This document shows, one piece after another, positions 38,884 through 48,373 of a DNA stretch of 64,000 nucleotides (the stretch's first letter is position 1; each line of letters opens with the position of its first letter). This DNA comes from Sulfurimonas sp. (GTDB taxonomy: Bacteria > Campylobacterota > Campylobacteria > Campylobacterales > Sulfurimonadaceae). The stretch is from positions 2,739,497-2,803,496 of the forward strand of contig NZ_CP093396.1 of NCBI RefSeq assembly GCF_029027405.1. Direction: 5' to 3'. The notes below the pieces were generated by a model, which worked only from the letters and a program-made list of their open reading frames with translations, searched no databases and was not told the DNA's origin. Position numbers and translations under genes: made by a program.

Positions 38884-39582
38884 ATGGGACTATATGACCG
38901 TGATTACGCTAGAAGCGATTCATCTACTTATGAAAATGTCGCAAAAAGCGACACACAAATTATCTCTTTTGTAAAAGAAACATATAAGCTCTTCGCAGCT
39001 TCTATGATGGCCGGAGCAGTTGGTGCTTATGTTGGTGTTCCTATGGCAGGAGCAATTGCAGCATGGTTTTTACCACTGTTTTTATTAGAGATCGGACTAT
39101 TAATCGGTCTTCACTTTGTAAAACATAAGCCAGGGATTAACCTTGTAGTTATGTTTGCTTTTGTATTTATGACAGGTTTAATGCTAGCTCCTTTGCTTGC
39201 TCGTACTCTTGGCATGAGTGGCGGTGGTGCAATTATTGGTAATGCCTTTGCTATGACATCAGTAGTTTTCGGAGCAATGAGTTTTTATGCTATTAAAACT
39301 ACCAAAGACTTTACATCTTATGGTAAACCTTTAATGATCGCTCTTTTTGTTGTTATTGGCTTTTCTGTCATAAACATATTCTTGGGTAATCCAATGTTAA
39401 GCGTTATCATATCTGGAGCTGTTGTATTTTTATTTAGCATCTTGGTAGTTTATGATACTCAAAATATTATGAGAGGTGCTTATGAAACTCCAATAGACGG
39501 AGCAATTGCACTTTATTTAGACTTTTTAAATATCTTTACTGCATTATTGCACTTATTTGGAATATTTGGTGGCGATGACTAA
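38884..39582 (+). CDS. Bax inhibitor-1/YccA family membrane protein
   Basis: This 232-residue protein has a polar N-terminus (MGLYDRDYARS), seven hydrophobic segments from about residue 30, and ends AIALYLDFLNIFTALLHLFGI, a BI-1 family signature that includes the conserved Asp. A strong ribosome site (AGGAGG) precedes it. The family includes pH-sensitive calcium channels; in bacteria it is linked to membrane protease control. The next gene starts before its stop. Confidence 0.92.
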   Translation: MGLYDRDYARSDSSTYENVAKSDTQIISFVKETYKLFAASMMAGAVGAYVGVPMAGAIAAWFLPLFLLEIGLLIGLHFVKHKPGINLVVMFAFVFMTGLMLAPLLARTLGMSGGGAIIGNAFAMTSVVFGAMSFYAIKTTKDFTSYGKPLMIALFVVIGFSVINIFLGNPMLSVIISGAVVFLFSILVVYDTQNIMRGAYETPIDGAIALYLDFLNIFTALLHLFGIFGGDD

Positions 39583-39988
39583 AAATCAACTTTCACCCGA
39601 ACTTTTTCGGGTGTGTGATGCAAACTTGAATCGCTTAAAAGAAGGTATTCGCGTTGTAGAAGATATAATGCGTTATCGTGACAATAACAAAACTCTCTCA
39701 AAAAAACTCAAAGAACTTAGACATAAAGCAAGAATTCAAGAGACTACAGAACTTTTGACTAACAGAGATAGCATTAATGATGTTCTTCGTCCATCTACAA
39801 AAAGTGAGCAAACCAGAACAGACATAAAGAGTATAATTCTTGCAAACTTTAAAAGAGCTCAGGAATCTTCCCGTGTTTTAGAAGAACTTTTTAAACTTAA
39901 TAATATCGCTTATAGTGAAAATTTTAAATATATAAGATACGAACTTTATACTCTTGAAAAAGAAATAATACTTAACGAGAGTGAATAA
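39575..39988 (+). CDS. ThiD2/thiamine-phosphate-synthase-like N-terminal domain protein
   Basis: From the ATG at 39575 this gives 137 residues. The segment FRVCDANLNRLKEGIRVVEDIMRY (written here only to show the motif DANLNRLKEG) is the hallmark of the ThiD2-type domain often fused to ThiE. Here it stands alone, without the ThiE barrel. The start overlaps the BI-1 stop. An upstream in-frame TTG exists but has no better ribosome site. The 3' end overlaps the convergent bioC-like gene by 17 bp. Confidence 0.7.
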   Translation: MTKNQLSPELFRVCDANLNRLKEGIRVVEDIMRYRDNNKTLSKKLKELRHKARIQETTELLTNRDSINDVLRPSTKSEQTRTDIKSIILANFKRAQESSRVLEELFKLNNIAYSENFKYIRYELYTLEKEIILNESE

Positions 39989-40658
39989 AAACAACTTCAA
40001 ATTCTAAATAATTTAGAGGATATTCATTTAAAAGTTTTTTCGTTTGTTTATAATCTAGTACTTTTCTTGCACCACTTACTCCACTATTTTTTATATACTT
40101 AAACATCTCTCTTGTTGAGTGAAACTCTAATTTATACTTAACAACTTCAAAACTTGCGTCAAAGTATTTTTTTTGAAGTTTATTTATTGTACCTACACTT
40201 CTTAAAAGTGGTTTTATAGATGCTGTTTCACTTAAAGTTTTAAAAGTATTTTGCGTAAAAACAGCTAAAGCTACTGGTGCATTCAACTCTTTTATATTTT
40301 TAAACACCATCTCAAGGTCATCTGCCCACTGCAAAGCAGATGCTGAAAAAATATAATCATAACTATATGTTGATAAGTTTTCAAAAAGTGTTTTATCGTT
40401 AAAGTCACCATAGATGCATTCACAATTTTTTGCTTTTGGATGTAGTTCAAGCATGCCAGCCGCGAAATCTACACCTGTAAAATGTTTATACTTCCATGTA
40501 AGGCTGTCATGTAAACTACCACTACCACAACCTAAATCTAAAATATTTCTAGGTTTTCCTTTAACATTTTTGAGTAGTTTTTTTATGACTTTTTTTTGGA
40601 TTATATTATAGCTACCGTACTCCGTAGCATGTTTTGAAAATTCTGAGCTTACCTTCAT
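39972..40658 (-). CDS. bioC: SAM methyltransferase, BioC-like
   Basis: This 228-residue protein starts with a FSKHATEYGSYN segment as in BioC, has the SAM motif ILDLGCGSGSL (about 39-49) and ASALQWADDLEMVF, typical of malonyl-ACP O-methyltransferase. BioC methylates malonyl-ACP to start the biotin pimelate pathway. No other bio genes are in the window. Its start overlaps the znuB end by 4 bp. Confidence 0.75.
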   Translation of the reverse strand: MKVSSEFSKHATEYGSYNIIQKKVIKKLLKNVKGKPRNILDLGCGSGSLHDSLTWKYKHFTGVDFAAGMLELHPKAKNCECIYGDFNDKTLFENLSTYSYDYIFSASALQWADDLEMVFKNIKELNAPVALAVFTQNTFKTLSETASIKPLLRSVGTINKLQKKYFDASFEVVKYKLEFHSTREMFKYIKNSGVSGARKVLDYKQTKKLLNEYPLNYLEFEVVFIHSR

Positions 40659-41452
40659 CTTTTGTTACTAACTAAAGAAACTATAAAAATAACTAAAATA
40701 GACAACACGATAGTAGCCCCAGAAGGAAGTGAGAAGTAAAAAGAAAGAGTCATACCAGAGATAACACTAAGTAGAGCAAAAACTAAAGAGATAAGAATTG
40801 TCTTTACAAAACCCTGTCTAAACTGAAGTGCTGAAACAGTAGGTATAACCATCAATGCCCCAATAAGTAAACTCCCAACAACCCTAATAGAAAGAGCAAT
40901 AATAACAGCAACAATACTCACAAGTAAAAAGTTTAATAATTTGACTTTTATTCCGCTTGTTTGCGCTACTTCTTCATCATAAGCAATAAAATAAAACTCT
41001 TTTGAAAAGGCAAGTAGAACTCCTAAACACAGTACTCCAAATATTGCTATTGTCCAAACATCTTGTGTACTTACAGATAGAATGGAGCCAAAAAGATAAG
41101 AAAATAGTGAGTTGTTAAAAGCACCGCCTAAAGAAACTATGATTACTGCTATTGCCAAAGAACCAGATAGCATTATGGCTAAAACAGCATCTGAGTACAA
41201 AGAAAACTGACCTCTTAAATACTCGATAAGCCATGCCGATAAAATAGATACAATCACAGCCATCCAAATAGGGTTCAAGCCTGCAACCAAGCCAACAGCA
41301 ACACCAACAAGAGCTGCGTGAGCAAGAGTTTCACTTATCATAGAGTAGCGTCTAAGTACAATAAAAGTTCCACTAACAGAAGCAAGAACGGCAATAATCA
41401 TACCTGCCAAAAAAGCTCTTTGCATAAAATCGTAGGAAAGCATTTCACTCAT
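40655..41452 (-). CDS. znuB: Zinc ABC transporter permease
   Basis: This is an ABC-3 family permease with about eight membrane segments; conserved pieces include SETLAHAALVGVAVG and MVIPTVSALQF. The ATG at 41452 (MSEMLSYDFMQRAFLAG) is chosen because it lies one base after the znuC stop; an upstream frame to 41491 is possible. It is part of the znuA-znuC-znuB operon. Manganese transport by a homologous system is an alternative. Confidence 0.9.
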   Translation of the reverse strand: MSEMLSYDFMQRAFLAGMIIAVLASVSGTFIVLRRYSMISETLAHAALVGVAVGLVAGLNPIWMAVIVSILSAWLIEYLRGQFSLYSDAVLAIMLSGSLAIAVIIVSLGGAFNNSLFSYLFGSILSVSTQDVWTIAIFGVLCLGVLLAFSKEFYFIAYDEEVAQTSGIKVKLLNFLLVSIVAVIIALSIRVVGSLLIGALMVIPTVSALQFRQGFVKTILISLVFALLSVISGMTLSFYFSLPSGATIVLSILVIFIVSLVSNKR

Positions 41453-41453
41453 C

Positions 41454-42218
41454 TTAATGCCCATGCTTATGGTTGTGAAGTAAATGAGCATCTATACCGT
41501 AAAGCTCACTCATCTCTTCACAACTCAAAGCTTCTTTTGGGTTATTGCAGATTGTTGCTTTTTGATTAATCGTAAAGAGCCTAGCTATATCATCTGCTAT
41601 CACGCCTATATCGTGGGTAATAAATAATATTGTTATTTTTTCATTTGTATTTAATTCTTGTAAAAGGGCATAAAACCTTTTTTGTGAAGGAACATCCACC
41701 CCTGTATTTGGCTCATCTAAAATCAAAATTTCTGGTCTGGATGCTAATGCTCTAGCTATCATAACTCTTTGTCTTTGCCCGCCAGAGAGTGTTCCAATCA
41801 TCTTATCTTTTAACTCGCTAACATCCATTTTTTGCATTGCATCTAGGACGATTAATTCATCTTCTTTATTAAAACTTTTAAAAAAACCTTTTTGCGAGAT
41901 TCTTCCCATCTTAACAACATCTTGCACAGTAGCAGGAAACGAGGCATCTACATGAGTCGCTCTTTGAGGAACATAACCTATCTTCCCCCACTCTTTAAAC
42001 TTTTTGATTTTTTTTCCAAAGATTCTAACCTCGCCACTAGTGGGAGCATCTAAGCCTAAAAGAATTCTAATTAGTGTTGTTTTTCCGCCACCATTTGGTC
42101 CAATGATTGCAATATACTCTGCGCTATAAATCTCCAAAGAGATGTTTGAAAGTATCTCTTGACCTTTTATTTTAAAAGTAAGATTTTTTACATCAAAGAT
42201 AGGAAGTGAAAACTTCAT
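41454..42218 (-). CDS. znuC: Zinc ABC transporter ATP-binding protein
   Basis: This 254-residue protein has a Walker A motif GPNGGGKTT (about 39-47), the ABC signature LSGGQRQRV and Walker B ILILDEPNTGVD. The C-terminus is His-rich (DAHLLHNHKHGH), common in zinc systems. It powers metal import with ZnuA and ZnuB. Its start overlaps the znuA stop by 4 bp. Confidence 0.93.
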   Translation of the reverse strand: MKFSLPIFDVKNLTFKIKGQEILSNISLEIYSAEYIAIIGPNGGGKTTLIRILLGLDAPTSGEVRIFGKKIKKFKEWGKIGYVPQRATHVDASFPATVQDVVKMGRISQKGFFKSFNKEDELIVLDAMQKMDVSELKDKMIGTLSGGQRQRVMIARALASRPEILILDEPNTGVDVPSQKRFYALLQELNTNEKITILFITHDIGVIADDIARLFTINQKATICNNPKEALSCEEMSELYGIDAHLLHNHKHGH

Positions 42219-43144
42219 TCACATTCCAAAGCTTTTGAGATTTTTTCTAAATTTTCTAGCATTATGGTTTCATAAGAGAGTTTTTTATCAGCTTCATCAC
42301 GCGTGATATTTCCTAAAGGTTGAAGAACATCAACGCTAACTTGTGCCTCGTTCGCTATGCTTTTTATAGCCTTATCACTTACAAAACTCTCAAAAAATAC
42401 GGTTGATATGTTATGCTCTTTTATGTGCTCTATAAGTCTAACCATACTCTTAGCACTTGGCTGAGCATCTGGAGAAAGACCACTTAGTGCTTCAATACCA
42501 AAACCATAGTTTTTACTTAAATACGAAAATGCATTATGATTTACTATGATTGTGTCTTTTTTACAATTTTCAAGTGTTGTTTTATACTTAGCATCTAGAC
42601 TTTTTAACATTTTTATATAATTATCTCGATTTGTCTCAAACAGCTCTTTATCTTTTGGAGATAATTTTATAAACTCTTTACAAATAAGCTTCGTTGCAAT
42701 AATCATGTTTTGTATATCTAACCAATAATGTGGGTCAGATGCTTCATCTTCATGGTGAGCATGATGAGAGTGTTCATCAATATCTAGACTATTAAGCTTC
42801 ACATATTTACTCATATCAACAACTCTCGACTTAAACTCAAAAGAGTGTGTCCAAGGTTCAAGTCCCGCTCCACTGTAAATAACTAAATCGCTCTGTAAAA
42901 TCTTAGCCATTAATTTTGGCGTTGGTTCAAAACTATGAGCATCTACACCAAAAGGCAAAATCGTAATAATGTCAAAAGTCTCTTGTGAAATATGATTAGC
43001 AATATCATAGATACTAAAATTAGAAATAGCAATACTTTGTTTTTGACTTTGTTGTTCTAGCTCTTTATCTTTTTTTGAAACATACATCTGTAAAAGAAAA
43101 GTAGCAATAACTAAAATAAAAATAACATTTCTAAAATCTTTCAT
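42215..43144 (-). CDS. znuA: Zinc ABC transporter substrate-binding protein
   Basis: From the ATG at 43144 this gives 309 residues starting with an N-terminal hydrophobic signal/anchor (RNVIFILVIATFLL). The metal-binding domain has His residues at GVDAHSFEP, a His/Asp/Glu-rich loop (DEHSHHAHHEDE) and DPHYWLD, and INVNHNAF-like VNHNAFSYL. A long upstream frame to 43228 lacks a proper signal peptide and is less likely. The His-rich loop favours zinc. Confidence 0.92.
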   Translation of the reverse strand: MKDFRNVIFILVIATFLLQMYVSKKDKELEQQSQKQSIAISNFSIYDIANHISQETFDIITILPFGVDAHSFEPTPKLMAKILQSDLVIYSGAGLEPWTHSFEFKSRVVDMSKYVKLNSLDIDEHSHHAHHEDEASDPHYWLDIQNMIIATKLICKEFIKLSPKDKELFETNRDNYIKMLKSLDAKYKTTLENCKKDTIIVNHNAFSYLSKNYGFGIEALSGLSPDAQPSAKSMVRLIEHIKEHNISTVFFESFVSDKAIKSIANEAQVSVDVLQPLGNITRDEADKKLSYETIMLENLEKISKALECE

Positions 43145-43202
43145 AATTGTCCAATATTTTTCTGAAATTATATCCAATTTTGTAATAATTAAATTATTTG
43201 GG

Positions 43203-43305
43203 TATAATTCGCAACTTTCAAACTGCATGGAAAATAAATCGCACTAGTGCGATGGGCTTCCTGCCAAAGGAAACCAAGCGTTAGCGTAATTAAAGGAATT
43301 TATAA
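43203..43305 (+). promoter_or_regulatory. secG promoter and structured leader
   Basis: A TATAAT at 43203-43208 preceded by GG is a likely -10 box. The about 90-base leader then has a perfect palindrome TCGCACTAGTGCGA (43239-43252), a second hairpin GGCTTCC/GGAAACC with one mismatch (43255-43275), and a small GCGTTAGCG repeat before the ribosome site AAAGGAA. This leader could be regulatory; I recognise no known riboswitch. Confidence 0.45.
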
Positions 43306-43668
43306 ATGACAACTAGTTTTTTACTTATTGTTCAGATAGTTTTAGTCGTAATACTAGTAATAGCTGTACTTTTACAAAAAAGCTCAAGCATAGGTCTTGG
43401 CGCATATAGTGGCTCTAATGAGTCTGTTTTTGGAGCTAAGGGACCGACTGCTTTTTTAGCAAAAGCTACATTTCTTATAGGTTTTTTGTTTGTTTCAAAC
43501 ACCATTGCTCTAGGGTACCTTTACTCAAGTAGTGCTCAGGCATCTGTTGTAGACAACATAGTTGAGACAACAAAAGTTGTAGCACCAAATGCGACTACTC
43601 CTATTGAAGCACCACTTGCTGCTCCTGTTGCCAAAGAAGCAACTCCAACGACAAATACAACAAAATAG
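43306..43668 (+). CDS. secG: Protein translocase subunit SecG
   Basis: This 120-residue protein has the two membrane segments of SecG with GLGAYSGSNESVFGAKGPTAF between them, and an Ala/Thr/Pro-rich tail that is probably disordered. It forms part of SecYEG. It is followed by a strong stem-loop that includes its stop codon, then frr and pyrE. Confidence 0.93.
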   Translation: MTTSFLLIVQIVLVVILVIAVLLQKSSSIGLGAYSGSNESVFGAKGPTAFLAKATFLIGFLFVSNTIALGYLYSSSAQASVVDNIVETTKVVAPNATTPIEAPLAAPVAKEATPTTNTTK

Positions 43669-43688
43669 TTGCGATTTCGCAACTATTT
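43663..43688 (+). terminator. 11-bp stem-loop over the secG stop codon
   Basis: AAATAGTTGCG (43663-43673) and CGCAACTATTT (43678-43688) pair perfectly with a 4-base loop. The stop TAG of secG lies in the left arm. It probably ends or reduces transcription before frr. Confidence 0.65.
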
Positions 43689-43750
43689 CTATCCTTTAAA
43701 CTATTCTCGCTACAATATCATACTAATTTTTCAAACAACAAGGAAGATAA

Positions 43751-44308
43751 ATGCTAAATGAAATACATGACGAATGTGAAACTAAAATGACATCAAGCAT
43801 AGAGCATATGCAAAGAGATTTTAAAACACTTAGAACAGGAAAAGTTACAACTTCTGTTTTAGATAATGTAAAAATTGATTATTATGGAACTCCAACTTCT
43901 TTAGATCAAGTTGGTTCAGTAATCGCTGTAGATGCAACAACTATTGTAATTAATCCTTGGGAAAAGAATTTGTTATCACTTATAGAGTCGGCAATCTCTT
44001 CAGGTAATGTCGGAGCAAGTCCGAATAACGATGGAGATCAAATAAAACTATACTTTCCTGCTATGACAGTAGAGCAAAGAAAAGAGTCGGTTAAGCAAAT
44101 GAAGGGAATGGGTGAGAATGCAAAAGTTTCTATTAGAAACGATAGAAAACACGCGAACGACCAAATAAAAAAACTTGAAAAAGATAAAGAAGTCACACAA
44201 GATGAATCAAAATCTGCTCAAGATTCTATACAAAAAACAACTGATAAATTTACTACAAAAATAGAAACTATTTTAAAAAATAAAGAAACAGAAATACTAA
44301 AAGTTTAA
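43751..44308 (+). CDS. frr: Ribosome recycling factor
   Basis: This 185-residue protein follows the RRF pattern: [28 protein letters not shown] near the N-terminus, and [20 protein letters not shown] (Arg/Asn/Arg site) in the C-terminal helix bundle. It splits the ribosome after termination with EF-G. pyrE follows 20 bp later. Confidence 0.96.
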   Translation: MLNEIHDECETKMTSSIEHMQRDFKTLRTGKVTTSVLDNVKIDYYGTPTSLDQVGSVIAVDATTIVINPWEKNLLSLIESAISSGNVGASPNNDGDQIKLYFPAMTVEQRKESVKQMKGMGENAKVSIRNDRKHANDQIKKLEKDKEVTQDESKSAQDSIQKTTDKFTTKIETILKNKETEILKV

Positions 44309-44328
44309 TTCAGTTAAAGGTAAGCAAG

Positions 44329-44937
44329 ATGGATGTTAAAAAAATATATATGGATGCAGATGCTCTTTTAGAAGGGCATTTTAAGCTTAGCAGTGGAAAT
44401 CACTCACAGTTTTATCTACAATCTGCAAAAGTGTTAGAAGACCCAAAAACTGCAAAAACTTTAGCAGATGCACTATCTAAAGACATCAAAGAAAGTGGAC
44501 TTAAGATAGATACAGTCTGCGCTCCTGCACTTGGTGGACTCATCGCAGGTTTTGCCCTAGCTCAGGCTCTTGGTGTTCGTTTTATATTTGCTGAGAGAGT
44601 TGATGGTGTTATGAATATTCGTCGTGGCTTTGAAGTAAGTAAGGGCGAAAAAGTTTTAATGTGTGAGGACATCATTACAACAGGTGGTTCTGCCATGGAA
44701 GCGGCTAAAGTTGTAAAAGAACTTGGTGGCGAAATAGTTGGTGTTGCAGCACTCGCTAATCGTGGTTTTTGTAAACGACAAAACAATAGCATCCAAACAA
44801 AACCTAACTGCAAACTTCCTCAAGACATACCATTTTTTGCTCTTGCTGATTTTACATTCGAAATGTACTCTCCAGATGCTTGTCCATTGTGCAAAGATGG
44901 AAGTAAAGCTATAAAACCAGGTTCTAGAGGCAATTAG
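44329..44937 (+). CDS. pyrE: Orotate phosphoribosyltransferase
   Basis: This 202-residue protein has the PRPP-binding motif [18 protein letters not shown] (about 107-124) and N-terminal [15 protein letters not shown]. It makes OMP from orotate in pyrimidine synthesis. A short C-terminal extension contains two Cys ([12 protein letters not shown]), which is longer than in E. coli PyrE but seen in some relatives. Confidence 0.93.
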   Translation: MDVKKIYMDADALLEGHFKLSSGNHSQFYLQSAKVLEDPKTAKTLADALSKDIKESGLKIDTVCAPALGGLIAGFALAQALGVRFIFAERVDGVMNIRRGFEVSKGEKVLMCEDIITTGGSAMEAAKVVKELGGEIVGVAALANRGFCKRQNNSIQTKPNCKLPQDIPFFALADFTFEMYSPDACPLCKDGSKAIKPGSRGN

Positions 44938-44947
44938 CTAGTAGTCC

Positions 44948-44971
44948 GAAAAAGGAACAAGTCCCTTTTTC
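44948..44971. terminator. Terminator between pyrE and the Kef-type antiporter
   Basis: GAAAAAGG (44948-44955) and CCTTTTTC (44964-44971) form an 8-bp stem around a loop with AACAAGTC; the flanks give U-rich ends in both directions. The same loop core (GGAACAAGTCCC) occurs in the 16S leader at 38216-38237. Confidence 0.6.
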
Positions 44972-44974
44972 TTC

Positions 44975-46600
44975 TTACTTTATATTATATTTTAACTGAC
45001 AAGTAAGCATTCTCTCAACTAAAACCCGTGCCACTTCTTTTTTTCCATCAACTATAATATCTACACCTAAATCTTTTAGTGTATTCTTATGCTCTAAAGA
45101 AGTAACTTTTACTATAAGGTTTATATCTTTAGTATGGTTTAAAACTGCTTCACAAACTGCTCTTTTTTTATCAATATTATCAAGTGTAACTATCACAGCA
45201 GCCGAACTTTCAGTATGAAGTGCCTCAAGCATTGAAAGTTTTGACATATCACCAAGGTAAGCTTCTAGTCCTCTATCTAATGCTTCTTGAACATGTTTTG
45301 GAGAGTTGTCTACAATAATATATGGAGCTTCTAACATGTCTAAATCCTTAGCAACAAACTTACCAACAACACTATATCCACACACTATAACATGGTTTTC
45401 TCGCGTGGAAAACTCTTTAACATCTAGTGACATATACTCTTCATGCGTAAAATAATCAACAATCGCATTGATGCGAGTTAGAAAAAATGGTGTTACCATC
45501 ATAGAAAATATAACTACAAGAATAAATAGTGCGCCTAATTCTGGCTCCAATAAGTTACCAGAAAAAGCAACTGCAAATATTACAAAAGAAAACTCTCCAA
45601 CTTGAGATAATGCCAATGCTGTTTTTAATGAAGTTGAATGCTCAGAAGTTATGCGAAGTAAAACATAAATGATAATAGTTTTTAAAACTAAAACTAAAGC
45701 AAAGATACCTACAATTAAGATGATATTGTTCATAAAGAAGACTACATCAATTTTCATACCAACAATAATGAAAAAAGTTCCTAAAAGTATATCTTTAAAA
45801 GGTGCGATATCAACCTCTACCTTATGATGATATTTTGTGTCAGCGATTATCATTCCAGCTACAAAAGCACCTAAAGAATAAGTAAAACCCATAGATGAAG
45901 CCAAAAGCGAAGCGCCTACAACTATAAACAAAACAGAACCCATAAACAGTTCATCAACCTCACTTGAAGCAGAAAACTTTAAGAGCCAAGTCATAACTCT
46001 TTTTCCAACTACAAAAAGCAAACCAATAACCACAACCGCACTCAACGCTGTATCTCTTAATATTATACCAATTGAGTGATCGCCACCTGTTGTTAAAAAC
46101 CCAAATAAAATCAAGATGGGAATAACTGCTATGTCTTGAAAAATAAGTATTCCTGTTGCTCTTTGTCCGTAAGGAGAGTGAATCTCTTTTGAATTTTTAA
46201 GATAACTTAAAACTACTGCTGTTGAAGATAGAGCAAAAGCGAGAGCAAGGACTAGAGCAGAAATCTCTTTCATACCAAAGACATAATGGCTAATAGCATA
46301 AACAACAAGAGCAGTAAAACCTACCTGCATAAAGCCATTTAAAAATATTTCCTTTTTCATGCTTCCCATCTTCTCTAAGGATATCTCAAGACCAATAGTA
46401 AACATCAAAAAGACAATACCAAATTCGCCAACATACTCTAAGCTATGAGAGTCATTCAAATATCTCAAGTCAAAAGCATAAACTAAAATAGTACCTGTTA
46501 TTATATATCCAATAATTGATGAAACGCCCATTCGTTTTAAAAATAGGTTTAAAACTGTTGAGACACCAAGTGCCATCACAATATAAAGAAGAGTCGAGTC
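44975..46600 (-). CDS. Kef-type K+/H+ antiporter with C-terminal TrkA-N domain
   Basis: From the ATG at 46600 (AAGG ribosome site 8 bases upstream) this is about 541 residues. The N-terminal two-thirds is a CPA2 cation:proton antiporter with about 12 membrane segments (including LALAFALSSTAVVLSYL and ALSQVGEFSFVIFAV). From about residue 405 a Rossmann nucleotide-binding domain (HVIVCGYSVVGKFVAKDLD) should regulate transport. A GFQDPD-type KefF partner is not seen nearby. Confidence 0.9.
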   Translation of the reverse strand, partial: DSTLLYIVMALGVSTVLNLFLKRMGVSSIIGYIITGTILVYAFDLRYLNDSHSLEYVGEFGIVFLMFTIGLEISLEKMGSMKKEIFLNGFMQVGFTALVVYAISHYVFGMKEISALVLALAFALSSTAVVLSYLKNSKEIHSPYGQRATGILIFQDIAVIPILILFGFLTTGGDHSIGIILRDTALSAVVVIGLLFVVGKRVMTWLLKFSASSEVDELFMGSVLFIVVGASLLASSMGFTYSLGAFVAGMIIADTKYHHKVEVDIAPFKDILLGTFFIIVGMKIDVVFFMNNIILIVGIFALVLVLKTIIIYVLLRITSEHSTSLKTALALSQVGEFSFVIFAVAFSGNLLEPELGALFILVVIFSMMVTPFFLTRINAIVDYFTHEEYMSLDVKEFSTRENHVIVCGYSVVGKFVAKDLDMLEAPYIIVDNSPKHVQEALDRGLEAYLGDMSKLSMLEALHTESSAAVIVTLDNIDKKRAVCEAVLNHTKDINLIVKVTSLEHKNTLKDLGVDIIVDGKKEVARVLVERMLTCQLKYNIK

Positions 46601-46717
46601 CATCAAATACCTTATATTTTTTAAAAACATTATATACTAATTAAGTGTAACTATACATATTTTAAGAGATTCTATACTATACTTCGCGATTATTAAAATC
46701 TTGTTGGAGTGTTTTTT

Positions 46718-48337
46718 ATGACTAAATTTATTTTTGTTACTGGTGGGGTATTAAGTTCTCTTGGTAAGGGAATTACGGCTGCTAGTGTTGGTACTTTACT
46801 TAAACACTCAGGTAAAAAAATCGGTATGCTAAAAATAGACCCCTATATAAATGTTGACCCTGGAACTATGAGTCCGCTAGAACATGGTGAAGTTTTTGTT
46901 ACAAAAGATGGAGCAGAAACTGACCTTGACATAGGAAATTATGAGAGATTTCTTGATAGCTCTTATCTAAAATCATCTAACTTTACAACAGGACAAGTAT
47001 ATTCTAGCGTTATCGAGCGTGAGCGTGCTGGTGGTTATCTTGGTCAAACTATTCAAGTTGTTCCTCATATTGTTGGCGAGATTGTAAATCGCATAAAAAA
47101 AGCGGGGAAAGGTCATGAAATTCTTATTGTAGAACTTGGGGGGACTGTTGGAGACATAGAGGGCTTACCTTTTATGGAAGCAATCCGTCAAATGAAACAT
47201 GATGATGAAGTTGCTGGAACTTTTTTTATCCATGTAACTCTTATACCTTACATAAAAGCAGCTGGAGAAATGAAGTCTAAGCCAACTCAACACTCTGTTC
47301 AAGAACTTCGTCGTATCGGAATTACTCCTCAAATGATTATCGCAAGAAGTGAACGACCTCTTCCAAAAACATTTAAAAAGAAACTTGCAATGAGTTGTGA
47401 TGTTCCACAAGATAGCGTTATTGAAGCTTTAGATGCTGCTACAATCTACGATATTCCTGTTACATTTTTAAGACAACATATCTTAAAGCCTATTGCCAAA
47501 GAGTTATCCCTTGGCGAGTTAGACCCAGATATGGGAAAATGGGATACTTTAGTTAAAAAAATAGTTCAACCACAAAACAAAACTGTTGTGGGTTTTGTTG
47601 GAAAATATCTTGAACTTAAAGAAGCATATAAATCTTTGACAGAATCTTTAATCCACGCAGGTGCTCACCTAGATACTAGAGTTGAGATTAATTGGGTCGA
47701 TAGTGAAGAGATAGAAGAAAGAGGAGCCCAAGAACTTTTAGGCGATTGTGATTCTGTTTTAGTTGCTGGTGGTTTTGGAAACCGCGGTATTGAAGGTAAA
47801 ATCAAAGCGATACAATACGCAAGAGAAAACAAAGTTCCTTATCTTGGCATCTGCCTTGGAATGCAACTAACACTTGTCGAGTATGCTAGAAATGTTTTAG
47901 GTCTTGAAGGTGCTAATTCTATTGAGTTTGATAAAGACACTCCGCATCCAATGATTTATCTAATCGATAACTTCTTAGATCAAAGTGGAGGCACTCAACT
48001 TCGTACTCATAAATCTCCAATGGGTGGAACTCTTCGTCTTGGAGAGTACCCTTGTGATACAAAAGCTGGTTCAATCTTAAGAAATGCCTACAACGGAGAA
48101 AAAACTATCTTAGAGAGACATCGTCATAGATATGAAGCAAACCCTGCCTATCGTAAAGAGTTAGAAAAAGCAGGTATGCTTGTAACAGGAGAGTCTAATG
48201 GGCTAATAGAAACTGTTGAGATTAAAGATCATCCATGGTTTTTAGGTGTTCAGTTTCATCCAGAATTTACCTCTAGACTTCAAACTCCAAACCCTATTAT
48301 ACTAGACTTTGCAAAAGCTAGTTTAAACGCTCAATAA
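46718..48337 (+). CDS. pyrG: CTP synthase
   Basis: This protein starts [19 protein letters not shown], the typical N-terminus; an upstream GTG in frame (46709) is unlikely because it overlaps the ribosome site. It has an N-terminal ATP-dependent amidoligase domain and a C-terminal glutamine amidotransferase domain with the nucleophile in [10 protein letters not shown]. It makes CTP from UTP. recJ follows after a hairpin. Confidence 0.97.
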   Translation: MTKFIFVTGGVLSSLGKGITAASVGTLLKHSGKKIGMLKIDPYINVDPGTMSPLEHGEVFVTKDGAETDLDIGNYERFLDSSYLKSSNFTTGQVYSSVIERERAGGYLGQTIQVVPHIVGEIVNRIKKAGKGHEILIVELGGTVGDIEGLPFMEAIRQMKHDDEVAGTFFIHVTLIPYIKAAGEMKSKPTQHSVQELRRIGITPQMIIARSERPLPKTFKKKLAMSCDVPQDSVIEALDAATIYDIPVTFLRQHILKPIAKELSLGELDPDMGKWDTLVKKIVQPQNKTVVGFVGKYLELKEAYKSLTESLIHAGAHLDTRVEINWVDSEEIEERGAQELLGDCDSVLVAGGFGNRGIEGKIKAIQYARENKVPYLGICLGMQLTLVEYARNVLGLEGANSIEFDKDTPHPMIYLIDNFLDQSGGTQLRTHKSPMGGTLRLGEYPCDTKAGSILRNAYNGEKTILERHRHRYEANPAYRKELEKAGMLVTGESNGLIETVEIKDHPWFLGVQFHPEFTSRLQTPNPIILDFAKASLNAQ

Positions 48338-48343
48338 TTAAGG

Positions 48344-48365
48344 AACCTCGAATTTATTCGAGGTT
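48344..48365 (+). promoter_or_regulatory. Hairpin that may hide the recJ ribosome site
   Basis: AACCTCGAA (48344-48352) and TTCGAGGTT (48357-48365) form a perfect 9-bp stem just after pyrG. The right arm contains GAGG, the only good Shine-Dalgarno sequence for the TTG start of recJ at 48374. It can act as a partial terminator, as a translation brake, or both. Confidence 0.5.
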
Positions 48366-48373
48366 AACAAAAC

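Noticed and set aside
44562..44813. 83-codon minus-strand frame
   Set aside because: It is antisense to pyrE and has no ribosome site or motif.
38216..44971. GGAACAAGTCCC in both the 16S leader and the pyrE terminator as a dispersed repeat family
   Set aside because: Two hairpin loops with the same 12 bases are suggestive, but two copies are too few to call a repeat family.
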